NCBI GenBank assembly: GCA_031772625.1
Contig: CM062807.1
Span: 1,144,499,007 to 1,144,563,006, forward strand
Source of the DNA: Pinus tabuliformis
Lineage: Eukaryota; Streptophyta; Pinopsida; Pinales; Pinaceae
DNA length: 64,000 nucleotides
Reading direction: 5' to 3'
The notes under the pieces: generated by a model
The model's input: the letters and a program-made list of their open reading frames with translations, nothing else
Told to the model about the DNA's origin: nothing
Database searches by the model: none
Shown here: piece by piece, positions 55,869 to 64,000 of the stretch
How positions within the stretch are numbered: position 1 is the first letter of the stretch
Layout: the number at the start of each line of letters is the position of its first letter
Program-made: the position numbers and the translations under genes

Positions 55869-57334
55869 TGTAACACCCCTCCCTTGTGTGTTAGACTACT
55901 GTAACCTAATATAAGAAAATCTAGGTGTGATATGTAATATGGAAAACAAATACATTATTAAATAAATTAATAAATAAATCACTTGGAAAAGAAAGACACC
56001 AAGAGATGAGATTCTTGCCAAATCCCATTGAGGAATGGGATAGGTTAAATATTTCATTATAAAGCTTCTAGATGTGATTCTAGATAAGATTGGATGGATT
56101 GCAGATAAATATCCATCAAGGAAAAAACATAAAATCTTTGCTAGAGATAAATGAAAGATTTTATGATGAAAAGTCTCATGGGAGAAAAAGGCCTAGGAAA
56201 TTGGATGAAAAATCCACCTAAAATGTGGGACATCGCTTAAGGAAACTATATCATGAAAGAGGGTATTAAATACCCATTGCATAGATCAATTGGAGGTAGT
56301 TGATCCATGGTAATAACCTCGGCTCGAGGGGAATCAGAGGTGATTCATGGTTGGGTAGTGGTGCTCTGCTCTCCAAGTGATGTTTTAGTGGGATTCATTT
56401 ACGTAAAATGTTCTGTGTGATGTTTTCTTCCCTCTCCGTTTAAAATTCATGTAGCTTATGAAAGAAATTGCATGAGTTTTCTACCTATGAGAATGGTTGA
56501 AGGAATTACATGTGAATATTATATATGAGTAGATATACCTATGTTCATGTCATTTATGAGATGACTATATGGATGCATGTGATTTTAGTTACGAGATATA
56601 TGTAGTTTCAGCCATGGTTGTGAAATGTGGATCTTATGTTGTATTGGTGATTATTTGTGCTTTAACCGCTATGCAAATTGGTTAACTATGGTTAAGGATC
56701 AACAATAGTGACTATGATGCAGATTTTTGTGCATAATCCTTAAGGAACACATGTTAACCTTACATAAATTTGTGGCAGTAGTATTATAGATTATGTATGA
56801 TGAATGACTTCATTTTCATGCATGTGATTCTTATTGCATCAAAGAGGTAGAAACATAGTAGGCAGTTGATATTGATTGGGGCCATGGAGCCATCTTACTC
56901 ATTAATGCTTCTAATATGTATAGTCACCAGTTTAGAACATCTATACCATGCATGTCATAACAATTTGCTTCCAACAAGGCTAATCTAGCTAGTTATGCAT
57001 GTGGAATAGTGATGGAGGGATACTTTAAATAATATTGTAGATAATTTATGATTTTTCTGTGCCATGCATGTTACAAGAATTGAATCCAATGAAGCTGGTT
57101 TAATTACTCGTGCATGATGCATAAAAGTCATATGTCTATTGATGTTGGTAAGGGGTTTATGCTTAAAGGTTGATCTAAAAAGGTATGTAATATTGTATAT
57201 GGTTCCTTACTTGATGTGATTCAGTAGTAGGATTAGGAGTATAGACCATTAAATATTAACTATACATGAAGAAAAGTTTAATTAATGGAGCCTAGTAGTT
57301 AAATTCCCAGGGTCGGCTCAGGAGATTCGTTACA
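55869..57334 (+). repeat. 3' LTR of the LARD-like element
   Basis: 1,466 bp, shorter than the 5' LTR through several small deletions. Followed by the duplication ACATG. Confidence 0.92.
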
Positions 57335-57848
57335 ACATGTTTTTGCTTTTTGCAGCAGTGAATAATTTAGCGTTTTTAAACAACTTGTTTTATACAACAA
57401 CGGAGGAGTGGTGATATTCGAAAAAACTCTGATGATGACAAAGAGGAAACAAGATTTACACAAAAGCTGATGAATGCATACATTTCAGAAAACCTTAAAG
57501 ACTCGTAAATTTGCAACAATTGTCAGAGAATTGAAAGGAAGAGCCGCAATGCTTTGTGAAAAATGTAGCATTCCAGGTACTTGAGTTTGAAACAAGCACA
57601 ACAATTGAGTGAGGGGGTTCAAAGCAATTTCAACACATTGGATGATCTACTCATGGAAGCTCTGCAAGGAAAAAATGTGATATTGGAAATGAAGAGAAGT
57701 GAAGGATGAAGACTCTGTGGTATCACAGTAGTTAGGAGAAAACACAAAAAATTACCAAAAACACAATGATTATGAATTGGATTTCTTTATTGGTTTTGAA
57801 TGGCTTTGTACGCTTGTACATTAAAATCACAATTTCTCTCAGTCAAGG
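57335..57848 (-). other. displaced 5' region of the family B pseudogene
   Basis: On the minus strand this stretch ends in CAAAAACATGT, so it supplies the sequence that originally stood before the family B ATG at 42,744. No TATA box could be chosen with confidence. Confidence 0.4.
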
Positions 57849-58330
57849 TGTTACACAGTAATTTGTCACCATTTGTCTCGTCCCTGTTACCCCTCTCCCG
57901 CACTTTGGAGGACTCATTCTGGGACCTGTGAGAAGTGACATAACTTGAAAACACTTGCATTATGTTCCCCTAAGTATGGACTTCATATGCCCTGAAGACA
58001 TCTCCTGCAGAATATCCTTAAAAATCTTTCCCAAACTTGGTTGGCGCGGGTATAGATCTGAGACAGAGCGCCAACTGGCGTGACCTCTTTGGAGGATTTC
58101 CCCCATTGGCGCGAGTAATACACTATGGATCCGCGCTAATGGAAAAAGGGAACTTTTTAAGGATATTCTGCAGGAGATGTCTTCAGGGCATATGAATTCC
58201 ATACTTAGGGGAACATAATGCAAGTGTTTTCAAGTTATGTCACTTCTCACAGGTCCTAGAATGAGTCCTCCAAAGTGTGGGAGAAGGGTAACAGGGACGG
58301 TGACAAATGGTGAAAAATTACTGTGTAACA
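57849..58330. repeat. 482-bp foldback with ~180-bp inverted arms
   Basis: The left arm (57,849-58,028) and right arm (58,151-58,330) are nearly perfect inverted copies, starting TGTTACACAGTAATTT and sharing TATGTCACTTCTCACAG on the other strand. The loop of about 120 bases contains the inverted pair GTTGGCGC and GCGCCAAC and a second pair CCATTGGCGCG and CGCGCTAATGG. No target duplication is visible. It resembles a foldback MITE and could form a long hairpin RNA. Confidence 0.85.
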
Positions 58331-59439
58331 AATGCCCCCTAAAGCATGAGGCCCAAGAGAGAGAGGGGTGAAATGCTTTACAAGAACACATGCAACTAAA
58401 AATGTTGCTGCCGAAGAATCTGCATAGAGAGGTACAACTGATATCTCAAGTACATGATATATGTGGTATGGGCGCAACCATCCATAACAGAGTACATAAT
58501 AATCTAGATCCAAGGTATGGGTGCAGCCATCCGGTGAGGATTGATGAATAGACTCAGGCATGGTCGCAGCCATCCAATGAATGAGTCATGTAATAATCAC
58601 AATAATCCACAAAATCACAGCCTAGATTCCAACAGACAAAATCCAGGGTCTTGTGCTCCATCTCGACCTGAACAAAAGTACAAGTTCAGGCATGCGAATA
58701 CATGAGTTGAAGTCGAACATGCATGAACATCGTCTGATTACCAGTCAATAATGAAAATTGTTAACGGATGCAAGAGGTACCACCAATAATGACAATGGCC
58801 CTCAAGGTACTATAGGTACAATCTATGGCATGATGGCGTCGAACACCTTAGAATCATTCGATCGGAGGCCAATGATGAAAACCTCACGTCGAACACGAAG
58901 AACCTGCCATTGAGGCATGCAGGCTCCAAGGCACCGGAAGGGAGTCTCTAGATTAGCTTCCTGGATAATGAGCTGAAGTCGACAAGAAGTGACCTTGATC
59001 GAAGGTGGGCCATAGTGTTTCCCACATCATCGACACGAGATAGAGGAAGAATGTTGTGGTGAATCAGAATTATGCGAGCTATCAGAGGGAGGTTGTTATT
59101 CTGCAGAGGTCAACTTCTCTTGAACATATCAGTGACACGACAGTGGACTTGGCAGTATTTGGCATCAATGGATCAAAGGTCATGGTGACGAGGCAATGAG
59201 CGAATGAGAGGTCAAACAGGATCACCCAAATCCACGGAGGCAAGTGAAAAACGAGATGAGATGTCCCCACCCAGACACAAAAGCAGACAAGTGCCATGTT
59301 CAAGAGCGACATACTGCCGACATGAAAATAATTATGGTTCCATTTTCCCCCACCATTTCTGCCGAGTACCCCAGTTATTTTTATTAACAAGCTTGACGGG
59401 GATAGCATATGCTTGTGAGGCGTCATTTCGACGAAATCC
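58331..59439. other. no gene recognised
   Basis: It contains three copies of a block with GGCGCAACCATCC-type sequence near 58,470, 58,510 and 58,565, a small dispersed tandem repeat. Short open frames here lack motifs. Confidence 0.4.
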
Positions 59440-60384
59440 AATGTCATTAGGTTTTAACGAGTCTGACAGAGGAAGAACTCAGCGTCTTTTCATGTTTAGA
59501 GAGTTTGAAAAGACAACAGAAAATAAAACTCCAAGGGTGTCCTTTTTCGTAAAGTTGTGTCTCTCGAGCTCGAAAAAGTATAAAACAATGCTCGAAAGAA
59601 CCGCCTGACCATTACGATCGAGGAGTACTTTTCATGAGTAGTGATTTTGACCTGAAAAAGTAGAAAAGCGGCCGAAATCACGTCGTTTCATAACCATTAA
59701 CGAGCCTGAAATGACAAGGACCCGACAATCTTTTCGTTTTTACATGGTCGGAAAAGAGTTTAAAGACAACCACCCCTTATTTACGTTTAGCGAGTCAAGA
59801 GGAATAACTCAGCAATCTTTTCATCTTTAAATGGTCGGAAAAGATCTGAAAGCAGACCTCCATTTTTATTCTCTTTAACGCGTCAAAAAGGGAAAAATAC
59901 TTGGCAACCTTTTCATTTTTTACGAGTCAGAAAAGAGCTTAAAAGGAGACTCGTCCTGGAGGAACGAGTGGTATAAAGGGTAGCAACTGGTTCCGGTAAT
60001 GGTGGAACTGCTCAATACATATAATGGTCAAGAGGCTAGCTAATAAAACCACTCATCACTGCAGTTCCTCAGGAAAGGATAAACAACCAAGTGAAATCAT
60101 ATGATCAGCTAAAGAGATGGTGTCGATGGAATGAAACAACCAAGGTTCATCTAGCAAAATGTAGCGGATAGGCGGCAAGCACAAGATGTAAATTAGGTAT
60201 GGGTTCATTTTTACACAAGCTTGAACCATGGAGAACTTTGCTTGGATTCGGTTTCATGTTTACACAAGCTTGAAACGAAAAACTATGCTTGTTATAAGTT
60301 CGCATGCCCCGCGCCAACCGAGTTTGTGAAAGCTTTTTAACAAATGCACGCGCGGAGGTTCTTTCCTTTCGACTCATGAAGCTT

Positions 60385-60535
60385 TTTAAGGATAATGCCA
60401 ATCCCATGGATGTCGTTATTAATCTTATCTCCCTTTCCTCTATCCATAATAGGTTTTTGAGGATAAACCCAATCCCATAGATGGTGTGATTTATCTTATC
60501 TCCTTCTCCTCCATCTATAAAAGCTTGTTCTGTTG
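60385..60535 (+). repeat. tandem duplication including the TATA region
   Basis: Two copies of about 72-78 bp share GGATAA, CCAATCCCAT, GATG and TTATCTTATCTCC. The first copy ends CTATCCATAATAGG and the second CCATCTATAAAAGC, so only the second keeps a TATA box. Confidence 0.75.
60526..60533 (+). promoter_or_regulatory. TATA box of the LTR-like repeat
   Basis: TATAAAAG in CCATCTATAAAAGCTTG, downstream of the duplicated segment. Confidence 0.5.
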
Positions 60536-61080
60536 CCTTTGACAAGCTAGTTCGAGCATAGGGAGAATTATACTTTCAAAAGTCTAAGAGATTATTGTAA
60601 GAGTATTCTTTGCATTCATAATCAAAGAGAGAGAGGCTTGTTCCCAATCCCGACAAGATTTGCAAGGCATATGTAGCTGATCACCCAGCCAAAGGAGGAT
60701 TTGACGTCAGAACTATGGTTGTATTCTTCTTTGTTGTTTATCAATAATAGATGACTATCATTATGGTTCCACTCTTGTTGTTCATTGTAATGATGTTTGA
60801 GTTATATCTTTTCTGATCGATATATAATTGCATCTATTGGATTTTATGCTTGTATTTGTGTTGTTCTTTCCATGTGCAGGTGTCCATTCACAAAGATCGT
60901 GAGGATCGTGACCGGCCAGAGTAAAGGAACGGGAGTGTCGACTCTTCTACAAGACTAACGTTGGAATCCAAGTAGGCTCTCATCATTTACCTTTAATTTG
61001 TAATTAGGAACCTGCATGTTAGCATTGTTTGATTGTTGCTAGACCCATTCTAGGCTAGTGGGGATCGCCTCTGTCCGTAG

Positions 61081-62100
61081 AGGGGATTTACCTCGTCAAC
61101 ACAAGGAACACAAAGTGATTCAATTTTTCACCTGAGAAGAGAATTTGGACCTCAGATTGAGAAGAAAGATAACACTGTGGGGAAATGCAACAAGGAGAAA
61201 ATGCAACGATAACAGAAACACAACGACTTCAAAAAATGCAGCGAAAAGTACATTTTATATCTTGCAGGTTTTCTGCGACTTTTTCTAACTCGCATATGCA
61301 ATTTGGGGATTCATGCAACATTAAGGAATAGGGATAAACTTAGGTTTTCACTCGAAAGGAGAATTGACCAGTGGTTTGTGAGTGATGTAGCATCATTGTG
61401 TGGAAACGTAGCGCCCCTACCTCCTTTGTGCAACAAGGAAATTCAGGCACACCATCACTTCCAATGGAAATGAAGAGTAACAGAGCGACGTAGAATGAAG
61501 ATTGAGCGATGCAGAATGAAAATTGAAGTTCAAATAACCTTCCCCAATGGCCTGAAGTGGTGTTGATGGAAAAATTGTTGATTTGAAATCGCAATGATGA
61601 ATGTGCAACATCTCTTGGAAAACACAACGCTTGGGGAAAAGGATATTAACTTTCCTCAAGACCATTGTACTTCGGCTGAGGTCACAACCACTCTTGAGAA
61701 GACATCTAGACTGACTTGACATAACCTCAAAATATGTGCCCAATCCTTTGTCATGATTATTCTGATGTAGATTTGATATCCATATTTATATTATGACAAC
61801 CAAGGTTGATGACATGATCCCTAGACTCTTCTATAATGACAAATGACCCCTCATGATTTCCAATTCAAATTTTGATTTCCTATAACCTTACGATTCAAAT
61901 TATTGCCAAAAGACTCTTTTTTACTCAAACTATTTATAATGTCACTTTAACAAGTTTGACCTCTTTATACAAAGACCCTTTTAGACCATGACACTCATGA
62001 AAACACGACTAATATTTACAAACATGACCTCAAATGAAATGGTAAGACTAACCTGACCAAGATCCCTATAACATAGCACCCTAAAAGGAGCCTCATATTT
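61081..62100. other. no gene recognised
   Basis: Repeated ATGCAAC/ATGCAGC-type words on the plus strand near 61,180-61,260. No maintained frame and no RNA gene seen. Confidence 0.4.
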
Positions 62101-62204
62101 ATTTTGGATCCCTTGATATGTATCCTTTCCAGAGCATTTTGCTCTCGTCTGATGAGAACCTCTTGGAAACTATGGTCTCTTACATACCATGATCAAGGAA
62201 TAAG

Positions 62205-62370
62205 GTACCAAAGTAGAGTTCTTTTTCTTGTGTCAAGCTCATTAAAAAATGAAACAAGGTCTCATAGAAGAGTTCCTTTTCTTGTGTCAAGCTCATTAAA
62301 AAAATGAAACAAGGTGTCATGAGCATAGTTATTTTCTTATGTCAAACTCGTTAAAAAATGAAACAAATCC
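62205..62370 (-). repeat. ~57-bp minisatellite
   Basis: Three copies of a unit with CTTGTGTCAAGCTCATTAAAAA and ATGAAACAAG, the third more diverged. Confidence 0.85.
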
Positions 62371-62479
62371 CCTTCCATTTGAGTCTTTGATTAGATATCG
62401 TAAATTCCCAATCGAGACTTTCACTTGATCTCATAAATGAACCTTCATTCCATCCACCTATTAGTAACCAACAGTCTAC

Positions 62480-63270
62480 TTAGGTAAATGAAATGAAGTT
62501 TGGGGGGTTTGTGCCTAGAATTAAGTCATTATATTGGGTGCATGAAAACCAATCTCAAGCATTGTTTTCTCTGTTTCAAGCTTGTGTAAAAATGAAACCA
62601 CTCTTACTCTCAAGCATAGTTTTCTCCATTTCAAGCTCATGTAAAAATGAAACCAATTTCAAACATGGCCTCCCATGTTTCAAGCTTATGTAAAAATGAA
62701 ACCATTCTCATTTTATCCCATGTGATTTCCATTTTTACCAGCTCGCTTCTACCAGATCAACCTTGATTTTCTCATTCCATTGTCACCATTTTCTTGGTCA
62801 GTCATACACTTTCACTTGTTTTTTACCCTTTCTCAAGAAATTTCTTCGATGAGTGGTCTTATTAGCCAACTTATTGACCTTTGCATGTTTTGAATAGTTC
62901 CACCACGACCGAAACTAGTTGATAGCTTTTATACCACTTGTTCCTCTAGGTGGAGTCCTCTTTCAATGCTTTTTAGACTCCAAAAAATGAAAATATTGCC
63001 GAGCGCTTGTCTTTTCAAACTAATTAAAGTAAATGAAAACATTTATGCCAATATAAGTTTAATCCTTTTCCAGACTGGCATAAAATATTTACAAAAAAGG
63101 AATACCTTAGTCAAACATGGCTAAGAGGTTCTCCTGAGTATCATTTTCTCCCTTTTCAGACTCAAGAGGCAATTTTACGAAAAAGAACCTTTGGATTTTT
63201 CTTTTTTTGACTCTTTTTCAAACTCTCTAAAAATTAAAAAGAAGTCGAGTCACACCTTCGATGGACTCAC
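62480..63270 (-). repeat. LTR-like repeat, inverted copy
   Basis: On the minus strand it matches 59,440-60,300: GGAACAAGTGGTATAAAAGC and GGTGGAACTATTC (62,965-62,863), ATTTTCATTTTTTGGAGTC (63,000-62,970) and CTTTTTCGTAAA (63,190 region). It includes three units with GTTTCAAGCTTGTGTAAAAATGAAAC-like inverted words (62,565-62,705, described by their outer GTTTCA and TGAAAC). Confidence 0.65.
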
Positions 63271-64000
63271 AAAAACATAAAACAACATGGACCCATCAAA
63301 CATGACGGGACCGAACTACTCCTTCTTAGGGTTCATTAAATATACTTAGAAGGATTCATCTGAAGGATGAACTTATAAATTAAGCATATGTTATCCGGCT
63401 CAATCTTATCAAAAATAAAGAGGTACTGATCAAAAATGGTTGGGGAAATTGGAAAATGGGGTACTTCACTTATTAATGGCAGTGAATTGCTCTTGAACAT
63501 GACACTCTTTCAACTTATATCCATGAATTTTGGGTTGGGAAATCTTCTTGCCTCTTCAGTTCATCTCACCATATCAAAAGCCTCCATAATCAGTTTTGAG
63601 TCAATGCTACCAACTCCATAAAGTGTCGTCAATATGTTCAAGAGAAGTCCTTTAGTTGACATCTCCTACAATATTATTAAGCCTTCATTCATGTCAGCTA
63701 TTCCTAAACCAACTCTACATCAACATCTTTTTATCTCAAATTTTGTTACATGTTTCATGTCATTGATGGGTTATACATCAATGCCCTCCCACGACAGGTC
63801 ACTTCCTATCAACATCAACTCATTATCTAGTAAATTTATTTAGAAAATCCCTTTAGTGCCTTGGAACTTGCATACAATATAACAATGGTAAGTTTCCTTA
63901 CTTTCAAGAACAGGTTTTCATCATTGGCCTTCGACCATAAGATTTTATGTGGTGTTTGAATTCAACTTATTCATTCACACCACATGGATTTTACTACAAT
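63271..64000. other. no gene recognised
   Basis: Short open frames at 63,436-63,621 and 63,634-63,843 carry no recognisable motif. The window ends in AT-rich sequence. Confidence 0.4.

Larger units (their letters stand above)
42746..57334 (+). mobile_element. 14.6-kb non-autonomous LTR element (LARD-like)
   Basis: LTRs of about 1.5 kb (42,746-44,270 and 55,869-57,334) both start TGTAACAC and end TTACA. The primer binding site TGGTATCAGAGC is at 44,273-44,284 and the polypurine tract AAGGAGGGGAGTA at 55,856-55,868. A perfect target duplication ACATG lies at 42,741-42,745 and 57,335-57,339. Without the nested chromovirus the interior is about 7.1 kb, and I find no gag, protease, polymerase or integrase motif in it on either strand. 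That fits a large retrotransposon derivative mobilised by another element. The duplication includes the start codon of the family B pseudogene. Confidence 0.92.
59440..61080 (+). repeat. LTR-like repeat, plus copy
   Basis: Diverged units with GAGTC-x-GAAAAGA and TTTTCATTTTT blocks (59,440-59,960) are followed by a block with GGAACGAGTGGTATAAA and GGTGGAACT, then TTTACACAAGCTTGAA repeats (60,200-60,290), a duplicated segment and a TATA box (60,526-60,533). The 59,440-60,300 part is matched in inverse by 62,480-63,270. The order of repeats, TATA box and downstream leader suggests an LTR, but I could not fix its ends. Confidence 0.5.

Noticed and set aside
55573..55876. Open frames with long YIYIYI stretches
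   Set aside because: They are translations of the (AT)n microsatellite, as are similar ones at 9,489-9,677.
58256..59608. Open frames of 105-134 codons on both strands
   Set aside because: They overlap each other antisense, lack motifs, and cross repeats.

Overview
The window looks like a stretch of a large plant nuclear genome, most likely a gymnosperm. It is AT-rich and full of nested LTR retrotransposons, microsatellites, a SINE and a MITE. Several decayed reading frames resemble uncharacterised repetitive proteins that I associate from memory with conifer and yew assemblies; this is recollection, not a search result. I found no intact ordinary host gene. Every long reading frame belongs to a mobile element or is broken by stops, frameshifts or insertions.

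Layout. 1-2.66 kb: a dispersed repeat (copy A) and a fragment of unknown reading-frame family B. 2,664-5,752 (+): a small Ty3/gypsy-like element with gag and protease remnants and no reverse transcriptase. 6.93-14.7 kb (-): a long broken gene of unknown family (A) with a TATA box and GC-rich upstream region. It is split by a young LTR element at 7,298-11,752 (+; target duplication AATTC) that carries pieces of two host genes in opposite orientations. 16,054-28,236 (-): a 12-kb Tat-like Ty3/gypsy element with LTRs of about 2.5 kb that themselves carry a reading frame. Its pol has an extra RNase H placed before the reverse transcriptase.

28.2-35 kb: remnants and AT-rich sequence, including a tRNA-Val(CAC) sequence interrupted by a Mutator-type MITE. 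35.4-39.7 kb: a copia gag with a W-box-rich leader, cut by the 5' part of another gypsy element, which is itself hit by a tRNA-derived SINE. 39.7-42.74 kb (-): a family B pseudogene. 42,746-57,334 (+): a 14.6-kb LTR element without recognised coding capacity, inserted exactly at the family B start codon (duplication ACATG). It contains a nested chromovirus at 46,979-51,439 (-). 57.8-58.3 kb: a long inverted repeat. 59.4-63.3 kb: two oppositely oriented copies of another LTR-like repeat.

Insertion order can be read in places: family B pseudogene, then the 14.6-kb element, then the chromovirus; gene A, then the gene-capturing element; copia, then gypsy, then SINE. The best candidates for undescribed biology are the LTR-encoded reading frame, the gene-capturing element, and the two unknown reading-frame families, whose repetition suggests they are mobile.
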